Shown here: positions 17,694 through 26,209 of the stretch, one piece after another
Layout: every line of letters begins with the position of its first letter
Position numbering within the stretch: the stretch's first letter is position 1
DNA from: Caballeronia arvi
GTDB taxonomy: Bacteria; Pseudomonadota; Gammaproteobacteria; Burkholderiales; Burkholderiaceae
Assembly (NCBI RefSeq): GCF_001544695.2
Contig: NZ_FCOM02000030.1
Span: forward strand, 29,311-93,310
Direction: 5' to 3'
Length of the DNA: 64,000 bases
Position numbers and translations under genes: made by a program
Notes under the pieces: generated by a model
Databases searched by the model: none
What the model saw: only the letters and a program-made list of their open reading frames with translations
What the model was told of the DNA's origin: nothing

Positions 17694-19778
17694 ATGGCAG
17701 TGGACTACACGATCCGCGGCGGCGTCGCCGTCATCACGCTCGACAATCCGCCCGTCAACGGGCTCGGGTATTCGACGCGCCTCGGCATCGTCGAAGGCAT
17801 CGAGCGCGCGAACGACGATGCGAGCGTGCGCGCCATCGTCATCATCGGCGCGGGCAAGGCATTTTCGGGCGGCGCGGACATCACCGAATTCAACACGCCG
17901 AAGGCCACGCAGGAGCCCACGCTCACCACCGTGATCAAGACGCTCGAAGCCAGCGCGAAGCCGATCGTCGCGGCGATCCACGCCGTCGCGATGGGCGGCG
18001 GTCTGGAGCTCGCGCTCGGCGCGCATTACCGGATCGCCGCGCCCGGCGCGCAGATCGCGCTGCCGGAAGTGAAGCTCGGTCTTTTGCCCGGCGCGGGCGG
18101 CACGCAACGCCTGCCACGCGTGGTCGGACTGGAAGCGGCGCTGAACATGATCGTGTCGGGCACGCCCGTGCCGTCGGAGAAGCTCGCGCATACCGGGCTT
18201 TTCGACGAACTCGCGCAAGGCGATCTGCTCGAAGCCGCGCTGTCGCTCGCCAGCCAGGCCGCCGACCGCGGCGGCGCGCATCCGAAGGTCCGCGATCGCG
18301 CCATCGAACATCCGAACCCCGAAGGCTTCATTCAGTTCGCGAGGAACGGCGTCGCGGCTGTGGCGAAGCATTTTCCGGCGCCGCATAAATGTATCGATGC
18401 GATCGAAAAGGGCGTGAAGGAAGGTTTCGAGCGCGGCCTCGCGTTCGAGCGCGAATGCTTTCTCTCGCTCGTGCAGACACCGGAAAGCCGCGCGCTGCGT
18501 CATGCGTTTTTCGGCGAACGCGCGGCGGGCAAGATCGCCGATGTGCCGTCCGGCACGCCGGTCAGAAAGATCGAGCGCGTGGGCGTCGTCGGCGCGGGCA
18601 CGATGGGCGGCGGCATCGCGATGAACTTCCTCAACGCGGGCCTGCCCGTCACGCTGCTCGAAACGAAGCAGGAGGCGCTTGACCGCGGCCTCGCCACGAT
18701 GCGCGCCAACTACGAAGCACAGGTCAGAAAGGGCAAGCTCACGCAGGAGAAAGTGGAAGAGCGCATGGCGCTGATTCAGCCCACGCTCAGCTACGATGCG
18801 CTCGCACAAGCCGACCTCATCATCGAAGCCGTGTTCGAGGATCTGAGCGTAAAGGAACAGGTGTTCCGCCGTCTCGATGAAATCGCCAAACCCGGCGCGA
18901 TCCTCGCATCCAATACATCGACGCTCGACTTGAACAAAATCGCGTCGTACACGTTGCGCCCGGGCGACGTCATCGGCATGCACTTCTTCAGTCCCGCCAA
19001 CGTGATGAAGCTGCTCGAAGTCGTGCGCGGCGAGAAGACCGAAAAGGACGTCCTCGCGACCGTCATGCAGCTCGCGAAAAAGATCCGCAAGACAGCCGTG
19101 GTGTCGGGCGTGTGCGACGGCTTCATCGGCAACCGGATGATCGAGCAGTACATTCGCCAGGCGCTTTTCATGCTCGAAGAAGGTGCGCTGCCCGCGCAGA
19201 TCGATCGCGCGATCGAAAAATTCGGCTTCGCGATGGGCCCGTTCCGCATGAGCGATCTCGCGGGCAACGATATCGGCTGGGCGATTCGCAAGCGCCGTTA
19301 TCGCGAGCAGCCCGAGCTGCACTATTCGCGCATCGCGGATCGTCTGTGCGAGACGGGCCGCTTCGGGCAGAAGACCGGTGCGGGCTGGTACGACTATCAG
19401 ACAGGCAAGCGCGACGCGCTGCCATCGCAAAGCGTCGACGCGATGATCGTCGCGTATTCGAAGGAGAGTGGCATCGAGCGGCGCAGGATCGACGATGACG
19501 AAATCGTCGCGCGTCTCGTGCTGTCGCTCGTAAACGAAGGCGCGAAGATTCTCGATGAAGGCATCGCCGCGAAGGCGTCGGATATCGACATGGTCTATCT
19601 GACGGGCTACGGCTTTCCGCTCTGGCGCGGCGGGCCGATGCTCTATGCGGACAGCATCGGCCTCTACAACGTCGAACGCGCGATCCGCAAGTACGCGAAG
19701 CAGGCCAACGGCGACGCGTGGCAGTTGTCCGCGCGCGTGACCGAACTGGCGAAATCGAATGGGCGCTTCAATGACTGA
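17694..19778 (+). CDS. fadB: Bifunctional enoyl-CoA hydratase / 3-hydroxyacyl-CoA dehydrogenase (FadB-like)
   Basis: Performs hydration of trans-2-enoyl-CoA and NAD-dependent oxidation of the 3-hydroxyacyl-CoA in fatty-acid beta-oxidation. The 694-aa protein has an N-terminal crotonase domain with both catalytic Glu residues, E105 (GGGLELALG) and E125 (LPEVKLGLLPGAGG). The dehydrogenase starts at GVVGAGTMGGG (297-307), with catalytic His430 in GMHFFSPAN and the NTSTLDLNKIA block, and a duplicated C-terminal helical domain follows. ATG 17694 is preceded by AGGAG at 17681. It is the first gene of the operon controlled by the palindromic promoter. Its stop overlaps the next gene's start. The order hydratase-then-dehydrogenase is that of the FadB/FadJ and peroxisomal multifunctional enzymes. 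Confidence 0.93.
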   Translation: MAVDYTIRGGVAVITLDNPPVNGLGYSTRLGIVEGIERANDDASVRAIVIIGAGKAFSGGADITEFNTPKATQEPTLTTVIKTLEASAKPIVAAIHAVAMGGGLELALGAHYRIAAPGAQIALPEVKLGLLPGAGGTQRLPRVVGLEAALNMIVSGTPVPSEKLAHTGLFDELAQGDLLEAALSLASQAADRGGAHPKVRDRAIEHPNPEGFIQFARNGVAAVAKHFPAPHKCIDAIEKGVKEGFERGLAFERECFLSLVQTPESRALRHAFFGERAAGKIADVPSGTPVRKIERVGVVGAGTMGGGIAMNFLNAGLPVTLLETKQEALDRGLATMRANYEAQVRKGKLTQEKVEERMALIQPTLSYDALAQADLIIEAVFEDLSVKEQVFRRLDEIAKPGAILASNTSTLDLNKIASYTLRPGDVIGMHFFSPANVMKLLEVVRGEKTEKDVLATVMQLAKKIRKTAVVSGVCDGFIGNRMIEQYIRQALFMLEEGALPAQIDRAIEKFGFAMGPFRMSDLAGNDIGWAIRKRRYREQPELHYSRIADRLCETGRFGQKTGAGWYDYQTGKRDALPSQSVDAMIVAYSKESGIERRRIDDDEIVARLVLSLVNEGAKILDEGIAAKASDIDMVYLTGYGFPLWRGGPMLYADSIGLYNVERAIRKYAKQANGDAWQLSARVTELAKSNGRFND

Positions 19779-20421
19779 GATGAAACCTGTCGAAGATGTA
19801 CTCCTCGTCGTCGATGTGCAGAACGACTTCATGCCGGGCGGGGCGCTCGCCGTCGCGCGTGGCAATGAGATCGTGCCCGTCATCAATCGCCTGGCGCGGG
19901 CGTTCTCGCATGTCGTGTTGACGCAGGACTGGCATCCGCGCTCGCATGTGTCGTTCGCCGCGAATCACGCAGGCCGCAAGCCGTTCGAGACGATGACGCT
20001 GCCTTACGGCGAACAGGTGTTGTGGCCGGTGCATTGCGTGCAGGACACCGAAGGCTCGGCGCTGCATCGCAAGCTGCATGTGCCGCATGCGCGGCTCGTC
20101 GTGCGCAAGGGCCATCACGAGCGCGTCGACAGTTATTCGGCGTTTCTCGAAGCCGATCGCGCGACGCCGACCGGCCTCGGAGGTTATCTGCGCGATGTCG
20201 GCGCAACGCGTGTATGGCTCGCGGGACTCGCGACCGATTATTGCGTCGCCTGGTCCGCGCTCGATGCGCGCGCCGCGGGCTTCGAAGTCAACGTGATCGA
20301 AGACGCGTGCCGCGCGATCGACCTGAACGGCTCGCTCGATCAGGCCTGGCGAGACATGCAGGCCGCGGGCGTGAAGCGCGTGAAGTCGGAAGACATACTG
20401 AAGGAAAGGGAGACGACATGA
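19771..20421 (+). CDS. pncA: Nicotinamidase / pyrazinamidase-like cysteine hydrolase
   Basis: Deamidates nicotinamide to nicotinate, the first step of pyridine salvage to NAD. The 216-aa protein keeps the catalytic triad Asp15 (VVDVQNDF), Lys113 (VVRKGHH) and Cys158 (LATDYCVAW) and the metal ligands Asp53, His55 and His59 (TQDWHPRSH), which sets it apart from general isochorismatase-like hydrolases. It is translationally coupled on both sides: its ATG 19771 overlaps the fadB stop by 8 nt, and its TGA overlaps the thiolase ATG by 4 nt. A second possible start is ATG 19780. Its place inside a beta-oxidation operon is unexpected; a link to NAD supply for the dehydrogenase is an inference. Confidence 0.9.
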   Translation: MTEMKPVEDVLLVVDVQNDFMPGGALAVARGNEIVPVINRLARAFSHVVLTQDWHPRSHVSFAANHAGRKPFETMTLPYGEQVLWPVHCVQDTEGSALHRKLHVPHARLVVRKGHHERVDSYSAFLEADRATPTGLGGYLRDVGATRVWLAGLATDYCVAWSALDARAAGFEVNVIEDACRAIDLNGSLDQAWRDMQAAGVKRVKSEDILKERETT

Positions 20422-21596
20422 CCGATGCAGTCATCGTATCGACGGCGCGCACCGCGCTCGCCAAGTCCTGGCGCGGCGCGCTGAACATGACGCACGGCGC
20501 GACGCTCGGCGGCCATGTGACGAAAGCCGTCGTCGAGCGCGCGGGACTCGATCCGGCGCGCGTCGAGGACGTCATCATGGGCTGCGCGAATCCTGAAGGC
20601 GCGACGGGCATGAACATCGCGCGGCAGATCGCCTTGCGCGCCGGCTTGCCGGTCTCCGTGCCCGGCATGACGGTGAACCGCTTCTGCTCGTCGGGTCTGC
20701 AGACGATCGCGCTTGCCGCGCAGCGCGTGATGACGGGCGAGGGCGATGTGTTCGTCGCGGGCGGCGTCGAATCGATCTCGTGCGTGCAGAACGAGATGAA
20801 TCGCCATATGCTCACCGAGGGCTGGCTGAAGCAGCACAAGCCTTCGATCTACTGGTCGATGCTGCAGACGGCGGAGAACGTCGCGCGGCGCTACGAGATA
20901 TCGAAGGAACGGCAGGACGCCTACGGCGTGCGCTCGCAACAGCGCGCGGCGGCAGCACAGGCCGCGGGCAAGTTCGACGATGAAATCGTGCCGATCACCG
21001 TGCTGGCCGGTCTCGCCGACAAGTCGACGGGACGCATGTTCACGCAGGAAGTCACGCTCGCCGCCGACGAAGGCATCCGCGCCGACACGACGCTCGAAGG
21101 CGTGTCGAAGATTCGCACCGCGCCGCCGGGCGGCGTCGTCACGGCGGGCAACGCGAGCCAGTTCTCCGATGGCGCGTCGGCGTGCGTCGTGATGAACGCG
21201 ACGCTCGCCGAGAAGGAAGGCCTGCAGCCGCTCGGCATCTTCCGCGGCTTCGCGGTCGCGGGCTGCCAGCCGGACGAGATGGGCATCGGTCCGGTGTTCG
21301 CTGTGCCGAAGCTGTTGCGGCGCGCAGGCCTGCGCGTCGACGATATCGACCTGTGGGAACTGAACGAGGCTTTCGCCGTGCAGGTGCTCTATTGCCGCGA
21401 CAAGCTGGGCATTCCCGACGACAAGCTCAACGTGAACGGCGGCGCGATCGCGGTCGGGCATCCGTACGGGGTGTCGGGCGCGCGTCTGACGGGACATGCG
21501 CTCATCGAAGGCAAGCGGCGCGGCGCGAAGTTCGTCGTGGTCACGATGTGCATCGGCGGCGGGCAGGGCGCGGCGGGACTGTTCGAAATCGTGTGA
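20418..21596 (+). CDS. fadA: Acetyl-CoA C-acyltransferase (thiolase)
   Basis: Cleaves 3-ketoacyl-CoA with CoA to acetyl-CoA and a shortened acyl-CoA, the last step of beta-oxidation. The 392-aa chain has the degradative thiolase residues: nucleophile Cys90 in NRFCSSGLQT, NEAF at 316-319, His348 in VGHPYGVSG and Cys378 in MCIGGGQGAAG. Start ATG 20418 overlaps the nicotinamidase stop as ATGA, and GGGAGACGAC upstream acts as SD. With the FadB-like enzyme it forms the functional FadAB pair, although a nicotinamidase gene lies between them. Biosynthetic PhaA-type thiolases have the same residues; the operon context argues for fatty-acid degradation. The symbol is by function. Confidence 0.9.
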   Translation: MTDAVIVSTARTALAKSWRGALNMTHGATLGGHVTKAVVERAGLDPARVEDVIMGCANPEGATGMNIARQIALRAGLPVSVPGMTVNRFCSSGLQTIALAAQRVMTGEGDVFVAGGVESISCVQNEMNRHMLTEGWLKQHKPSIYWSMLQTAENVARRYEISKERQDAYGVRSQQRAAAAQAAGKFDDEIVPITVLAGLADKSTGRMFTQEVTLAADEGIRADTTLEGVSKIRTAPPGGVVTAGNASQFSDGASACVVMNATLAEKEGLQPLGIFRGFAVAGCQPDEMGIGPVFAVPKLLRRAGLRVDDIDLWELNEAFAVQVLYCRDKLGIPDDKLNVNGGAIAVGHPYGVSGARLTGHALIEGKRRGAKFVVVTMCIGGGQGAAGLFEIV

Positions 21597-21656
21597 GCAT
21601 TTGCTGCCCGATGATTTTTGCTAACCTTCGGGATTCATCGCAATGAAGGAGTCGCT

Positions 21657-21959
21657 GTGCTACGTCACATCGTCATGTGGAAGCTGAAGGACAACGCCGA
21701 GGGCGCGAGCCGTGCGGAAAACGCGCAGAAGCTCAAGGCGAAGCTCGAAACCTGCCGCAGCATCGTGAAGGGTCAGGGGCATTTCGAAGTCGGCACCGCG
21801 CAACCGGGTTTCGACTGCACGTATGACGTCGTGCTCGTCTCCGATTTCGATGACAAAGCCGCGCTCGACGCGTATCAGGTCCATCCGAAACATCAGGCGC
21901 TGAAGGACTTCGTCGCGGCGATCCGCGAAGAACGTCAGTGCGTCGATTACGAAGTGTGA
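21657..21959 (+). CDS. Dabb-domain protein (stress-responsive alpha/beta barrel)
   Basis: A 100-aa protein of the Dabb family, small dimeric ferredoxin-like barrels with mostly unknown ligands. The start is GTG 21657 (read as MLRHIVMWKLKDNA), set by the SD AAGGAG six bases before it; the longer frame upstream has no domain. LRHIVMWKLKD at the start, YDVVLVSDF in the middle and HPKHQALKDFVAA near the end are family hallmarks. It sits 60 bp after the thiolase gene and 5 bp before the thioesterase gene, within the operon. Related plant and bacterial Dabb proteins act as cyclases or protective proteins; nothing in this sequence defines a reaction. Confidence 0.85.
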   Translation: MLRHIVMWKLKDNAEGASRAENAQKLKAKLETCRSIVKGQGHFEVGTAQPGFDCTYDVVLVSDFDDKAALDAYQVHPKHQALKDFVAAIREERQCVDYEV

Positions 21960-21964
21960 GCGCG

Positions 21965-22444
21965 ATGTCCTCTTCCGAATCGTCGGCAGGCGGCGTGTCC
22001 ATCGAAAGCCCGTTCATCGATGCGCTCGGCGTCGAGCTCGTCAAGGCGAAAGACGGCGAAAGCGAAGTGCGCATGCCGCTTCGCGACGAGCACATGAACA
22101 CGTGGGGCATCGCGCACGGCGGCGTCACGATGACACTGCTCGACAGCGCGCTCGCGCTCGCCGCGCGCAGTATCGCGGGCGATGGCATCGGCGTCGTCAC
22201 CGTCGAAATGAAAGTGAACTTCATGCAGCCGGGGCGCGGCGAGCTGCGCGGTTTAGGCCGCGTGCTGCATCGCTCGACGACGATGGCCTATTGCGAAGGC
22301 GAGATTCGCGACAGCGAAGGCCATTTCGTCGCGAAGGCGCTCGGCACGTTCAAGTACATGAAGCGCCTCGCGGTTGGGCGCGACATCGTCAAACAGAAGA
22401 TGCGTTCCGATCCGAAGGCGACGCCCGGACCGAGCGACGCCTGA
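21965..22444 (+). CDS. PaaI-type hotdog-fold acyl-CoA thioesterase
   Basis: Predicted to hydrolyse acyl-CoA thioesters and free CoA during beta-oxidation. The 159-aa product from ATG 21965 (MSSSESSAGG) has one hotdog domain with the family signature HMNTWGIAHGGVTMTLLDSALALAA (the HGG loop and the following Asp at the active site) and the strand VTVEMKVNFMQPG. The C-terminal tail (about residues 140-159) is polar and probably flexible. It is 5 bp from the Dabb gene and 28 bp from the next gene, consistent with one transcript. The physiological acyl chain cannot be read from the sequence. Confidence 0.88.
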   Translation: MSSSESSAGGVSIESPFIDALGVELVKAKDGESEVRMPLRDEHMNTWGIAHGGVTMTLLDSALALAARSIAGDGIGVVTVEMKVNFMQPGRGELRGLGRVLHRSTTMAYCEGEIRDSEGHFVAKALGTFKYMKRLAVGRDIVKQKMRSDPKATPGPSDA

Positions 22445-22472
22445 TTCCGCATTGTCTCCAAGGAGAATCCGC

Positions 22473-23477
22473 ATGGCAGACGCACAGATCAACCGTCAGA
22501 TTTTGCTCGTCTCGCGACCGCAAGGCGAGGCGTCGGTATCTAATTTCAAGCTCGTCGAGACGCCGCTCGCGCCGCTTCAGGATGGCGAAGTGCGCGTGCG
22601 CAATCACTATCTGTCGCTCGATCCGTACATGCGCGGCCGCATGGACGACGCCAAGTCGTACGCCGCGCCGCAGCCGCTCGATGAAGTGATGATTGGCGGC
22701 ACCGCGGGCGTCGTGAGCGAGTCGCGCAATGCGGCGTTCAAGGCGGGCGATAACGTCGTCGGGATGTCCGGCTGGCAGGAGTTCGGCACCTCCGATGGCA
22801 AAGGGCTGAACAAGGTCGACACGTCGCGCGCGCCGCTTTCCGCGTATCTCGGCGCGGTCGGCATGCCGGGCGTCACGGCGTGGTACGGGCTCAACGGCAT
22901 CATCGAGCCTAAGGCGGGCGAGACGGTCGTCGTGTCGGCGGCGAGCGGTGCGGTGGGCAGCGTCGTCGGGCAACTGGCGAAGGCGGCGGGCTGCCGTGCG
23001 GTGGGCATCGCGGGCGGCGCGGAGAAGTGCCGCTATGTCGTCGAGACGCTCGGCTTCGATGCGTGCGTCGACTACAAGGCGGGCAAGCTCTACGAAGACT
23101 TGAAAGCCGCGACACCCGATGGCGTCGACGGTTATTTCGAGAACGTCGGCGGCGAAGTGCTGAATGCCGTGCTCGCGCGCATGAACGCGTTCGGGCGCGT
23201 CGCGGTGTGCGGGATGATCTCCGGCTACGACGGCAAGCCCTTGCCGATGGACGCGCCCCGGCTCATCCTGACGCAGCGGCTCAAGCTGCAGGGCTTCATC
23301 GTCTACGAGCATCTCGATATATGGCCGCGGGCGCTGAAGGAACTCGGCGAGCGCATCGCGACGAAGAAGCTTCATTTTCGCGAGAGCATCACGGAAGGGC
23401 TCGAAAACGCGCCCGAAGCATTTCTCGGCCTGTTGCGCGGGAAGAACTTCGGCAAGCAGCTAGTGAAGCTCGTTTAA
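22473..23477 (+). CDS. NADP-dependent medium-chain oxidoreductase, zinc-independent (PTGR/CurA-like)
   Basis: A 334-aa double-bond reductase of the leukotriene B4 dehydrogenase/prostaglandin reductase branch of the MDR superfamily, expected to reduce alpha,beta-unsaturated ketones or aldehydes with NADPH. The family block LSLDPYMRGRM lies near residue 50, the nucleotide-binding turn is VVSAASGAVGSVVGQLAK, and GYFENVGGEVLNAVL and GFIVYEHLD are typical. There are no zinc-binding Cys/His sets. AGGAG at 22461 defines ATG 22473. It is the sixth gene of the run starting at fadB and could act on unsaturated intermediates; this is inferred from the neighbourhood. Confidence 0.9.
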   Translation: MADAQINRQILLVSRPQGEASVSNFKLVETPLAPLQDGEVRVRNHYLSLDPYMRGRMDDAKSYAAPQPLDEVMIGGTAGVVSESRNAAFKAGDNVVGMSGWQEFGTSDGKGLNKVDTSRAPLSAYLGAVGMPGVTAWYGLNGIIEPKAGETVVVSAASGAVGSVVGQLAKAAGCRAVGIAGGAEKCRYVVETLGFDACVDYKAGKLYEDLKAATPDGVDGYFENVGGEVLNAVLARMNAFGRVAVCGMISGYDGKPLPMDAPRLILTQRLKLQGFIVYEHLDIWPRALKELGERIATKKLHFRESITEGLENAPEAFLGLLRGKNFGKQLVKLV

Positions 23478-23494
23478 TTCGCAAGGGACCGAAC

Positions 23495-24355
23495 GTGGAT
23501 CGCTTTGAAGACAAGGTCGCCGTCATCACGGGCGCGGGCAGCGGGTTCGGGCGCGAGTTCGCGAAAGAGGGCGCGGCGCTCGGCATGAAGCTCGTGCTCG
23601 CCGATCTCGATACCGCCGCGCTCGCCGCGACCGTCGGCGCGGTGCGCGCGGCGGGCGGCGATGCAATCGGCGTCACGACCGACGTGTCCGATAGCGCACA
23701 AGTCGACGCGCTCGCTCGCGCCACGCTCGATACGTTCGGCGGCGTGCATCTGCTCTTCAACAACGCGGGCGTCGGCGCGGGCGGCTTCGTCTGGGAAAAC
23801 AGCGCGAACGACTGGCAATGGGTGTTCGGCGTAAACGTGATGGGCGTCGCGAACGGTTTGCGCGCATTCGTGCCGATCATGCTCGATCAGAAGGAGCCGG
23901 CGCATATCGTCAATACGGCGTCGGTGGCGGGCCTGCTCGCGGCGCCCGCGATGGGCGTCTACAACGCGTCGAAACACGCGGTCGTCGCGATGACCGAAAC
24001 GCTTCATCACGACTTGCGGCTCGCGGGCGCGTCGTTCATCGGGGTATCGCTGCTGTGCCCCGCGTTCGTGCCGACGGGCATTGCGGATGCCGAACGCTCG
24101 CGGCCCGAGGCGCTCGCCAACGATACGCCTTACACCGCGTCGCAAAAGCTCGCGGCGCGGCAGCTGACGCGAGCGGTGGAGGGCGGCAAGCTCGCGGCGC
24201 GCGACATCGCCGAAGCCACATTCGATGCGGTGCGCGAAGGGCGTTTCTACGTCATCACGCATCCGCACATCATGTCATCGGTGCAACTGCGGCTCGACGA
24301 CATCGCGCAACTGCGCACGCCCACCGATCCGATGTCGCTAAAACGTCCGGGCTGA
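23495..24355 (+). CDS. Short-chain dehydrogenase/reductase
   Basis: Classical SDR of 286 aa starting with GTG 23495 (VDRFEDKVAVITGAG). TGAGSGFG (12-19) binds the dinucleotide, NNAGVG is the structural motif, and Tyr156 and Lys160 in YNASK form the catalytic pair. Asp-rich LADLD after the second strand suggests NAD preference over NADP. The substrate is unknown. The gene begins 17 bp after the MDR gene, so it belongs to the same transcript. In such operons SDRs often act on hydroxyacyl or alcohol intermediates, but that is conjecture here. The long reading frame upstream of the GTG overlaps the MDR gene and is not expected to be translated. Confidence 0.9.
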   Translation: MDRFEDKVAVITGAGSGFGREFAKEGAALGMKLVLADLDTAALAATVGAVRAAGGDAIGVTTDVSDSAQVDALARATLDTFGGVHLLFNNAGVGAGGFVWENSANDWQWVFGVNVMGVANGLRAFVPIMLDQKEPAHIVNTASVAGLLAAPAMGVYNASKHAVVAMTETLHHDLRLAGASFIGVSLLCPAFVPTGIADAERSRPEALANDTPYTASQKLAARQLTRAVEGGKLAARDIAEATFDAVREGRFYVITHPHIMSSVQLRLDDIAQLRTPTDPMSLKRPG

Positions 24356-24414
24356 AGGACTGACGTGGCGCCGTTCATGGCATCATCGTGACCCTTTTGA
24401 CGCTTTTTCCGCCG

Positions 24415-25374
24415 ATGCCGCTCAATCCCAAGATCGCGCAAATTCTGGAGATGGTCGCGCGCGCCAATCGCCCGCCGTATCACACGCTCACGCCACAGCA
24501 GGCGCGCGCCGCGTATGCGATGAGCGCGCAGATTCTCGATATCGCGCCGCTGCCGATGTTCAGCGTCGAAGACCTGCGCATCCCCGCGCGCGATGGCGAA
24601 ACGATCGGCGTTCGTATTTATCATCCGGTCGAGCCGGGCTGGGCCGAGCCTTCCGCGGGACTGCTCTATTTTCACGGTGGCGGCTTTACGGTAGGCAGCG
24701 TCTCGACGCATGACGCGCTGTGCCGCAAGCTCGCGCACGATGCGGGCTGCGCGGTCGTATCGGTCGATTACCGGCTGGCGCCGGAACACAAGTTTCCCGT
24801 CGCGGTCCACGACGCGTTCGACGCGCTCGTCTGGCTCACGCGCGAAGCGCCGACGTTCGGCATCGATCCGGCGCGGTTGGCCATCGGCGGCGACAGTGCG
24901 GGCGGCACGCTCGCGATCGTGTGCGCGGTGCTCGCGCGCGACGCGGGTATCGGCTTGCGGCTGCAGCTGCTGATCTATCCGGGCACGAGCGCATGGCAGA
25001 AGAGCGCGTCGCACGCGCGGCTCGCGGACGGATATCTGCTGTCCGGCGAGACGATTCAATGGTTCTTCGAACAATATCTGCGCGATGATCGCGACCGCGA
25101 CGACTGGCGCTTCGCACCGCTCGATGCGGCGGGCGGAGTGCCCGACTTCGCGAACATCGCACCCGCGTGGATCGCGGCGGCGGACCACGATCCGCTTTTC
25201 GACGAGGACATCGCGTTTGCTTCAGTGCTCGAGAAGGCGGGCGTGCCGGTCACGCTCATGCGCTATGAAGGCATGATTCACGAGTTCTTCAAGATGGGCG
25301 GGTTCGTGCCGGAAGTCGCGCAGGCGCATGAGGATGCGGTGAGGACACTGCGGAAGGCACTAGGGACGGCGTAG
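24415..25374 (+). CDS. Alpha/beta hydrolase of the hormone-sensitive lipase family (carboxylesterase)
   Basis: Predicted carboxylesterase of about 319 aa. The oxyanion-hole motif HGGG is at 87-90 (YFHGGGFTVG) and the nucleophile Ser161 lies in IGGDSAGGTLA. AADHDPLFDE and MIHEFFKMGG supply the Asp and His of the triad. The conserved SVDYRLAPEHKFP block confirms the HSL group. The start is uncertain: ATG 24415 (MPLNPKIAQILEM) is where homology begins, while GTG 24388 would add nine residues. No signal peptide, so cytoplasmic. It ends the plus-strand lipid-metabolism run and converges on the NRDE gene with only 4 bp between the stops. Confidence 0.87.
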   Translation: MPLNPKIAQILEMVARANRPPYHTLTPQQARAAYAMSAQILDIAPLPMFSVEDLRIPARDGETIGVRIYHPVEPGWAEPSAGLLYFHGGGFTVGSVSTHDALCRKLAHDAGCAVVSVDYRLAPEHKFPVAVHDAFDALVWLTREAPTFGIDPARLAIGGDSAGGTLAIVCAVLARDAGIGLRLQLLIYPGTSAWQKSASHARLADGYLLSGETIQWFFEQYLRDDRDRDDWRFAPLDAAGGVPDFANIAPAWIAAADHDPLFDEDIAFASVLEKAGVPVTLMRYEGMIHEFFKMGGFVPEVAQAHEDAVRTLRKALGTA

Positions 25375-25378
25375 CGAA

Positions 25379-26197
25379 TCAGCAGATCTCAAACCCAAAC
25401 GCCCGCTCGAACGCCCCCGGCCGCACGATGCGATGCGAACCATCGTCGTCGCTGCGTTCCTTGATCTCCAGCGACAAGCCGCCCGCCACCGGCATCACGC
25501 GCAAAGCCGTGGTACTGCGCGTTCCGTATTCGGTGGTTTCGATGAACGCCGCCGACAGCACGCGTTCCCGCTCAATCGAGATGCCCGTCGAAGGAAGATG
25601 CTCGTCGTTCGCGATGCTCGGATCGCGCAACGTTTCGATGAGCGCATCGAGCGACGGCCGTTCATCGGCGTGAATCAGATCGCATAAGGCCTCGCGCTGC
25701 GCGACGAGCTTCGGCCACGGCGTATTCAGCAAACTGTTGGACAAGCCGTGCACGCCCGCATCGAGCAAAACGGGCGGCGTATCGGCGCGATTGCCGTACC
25801 ACCCGAGTTCGCGCCGCGTGAAATCGCCGCACAGCAGGTTGAACCCGTTATAACGATGACCTTCGCGCGCTACGCCGCGCAGATAGTCCATCGGCGCAAC
25901 GCGTGCGTCCGCGAGAAACGCGCTCACGAGCGTGCCGCGCGTCGGCGCGTTCGGACGCATCTCGCTCGGTGCGCGATAGTTCGTCAACGCCGCAAAGCGG
26001 CCATCGCGCGAGACGCCGAGCCACGTCCCGCCGCCCGTCAGATCGCGGCCCGCGAGGACGCCGGGCGCATCGGTCCACCAGTGCATCGGCTCGGCATCGC
26101 GGCGAAAGAATTCATCGCGATTGGCCGACAGGGTCAGCAACGCGCGGCCGTTCTCTTGCGAAGCCGCGGGCTGCCAGTCGAAGACGATCAGGCACAT
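25379..26197 (-). CDS. NRDE-family protein (TANGO2-like)
   Basis: The 272-aa protein begins with MCLIVFDWQPA, contains the name-giving NRDE motif in LLTLSANRDEFFRRDAEP, and has GRDLTGGGTWLGV and FAALTNYR. It belongs to the TANGO2/NRDE family, whose eukaryotic members affect Golgi organisation and metabolism or haem handling; the bacterial function is unknown. The N-terminal Cys2, exposed after Met removal, is the expected catalytic residue of an Ntn-hydrolase-like fold, which is an inference. It lies 12 bp downstream of ygfZ on the minus strand, hence probably cotranscribed. The start at ATG 26197 is unambiguous because Cys2 is invariant. Confidence 0.9.
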   Translation of the reverse strand: MCLIVFDWQPAASQENGRALLTLSANRDEFFRRDAEPMHWWTDAPGVLAGRDLTGGGTWLGVSRDGRFAALTNYRAPSEMRPNAPTRGTLVSAFLADARVAPMDYLRGVAREGHRYNGFNLLCGDFTRRELGWYGNRADTPPVLLDAGVHGLSNSLLNTPWPKLVAQREALCDLIHADERPSLDALIETLRDPSIANDEHLPSTGISIERERVLSAAFIETTEYGTRSTTALRVMPVAGGLSLEIKERSDDDGSHRIVRPGAFERAFGFEIC

Positions 26198-26209
26198 GCG
26201 CGCAAATCC

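Noticed and set aside
17610..19886. Minus-strand ORF of 758 codons opposite fadB
   Set aside because: Same antisense effect; the plus strand has all catalytic residues of a FadB-like enzyme.
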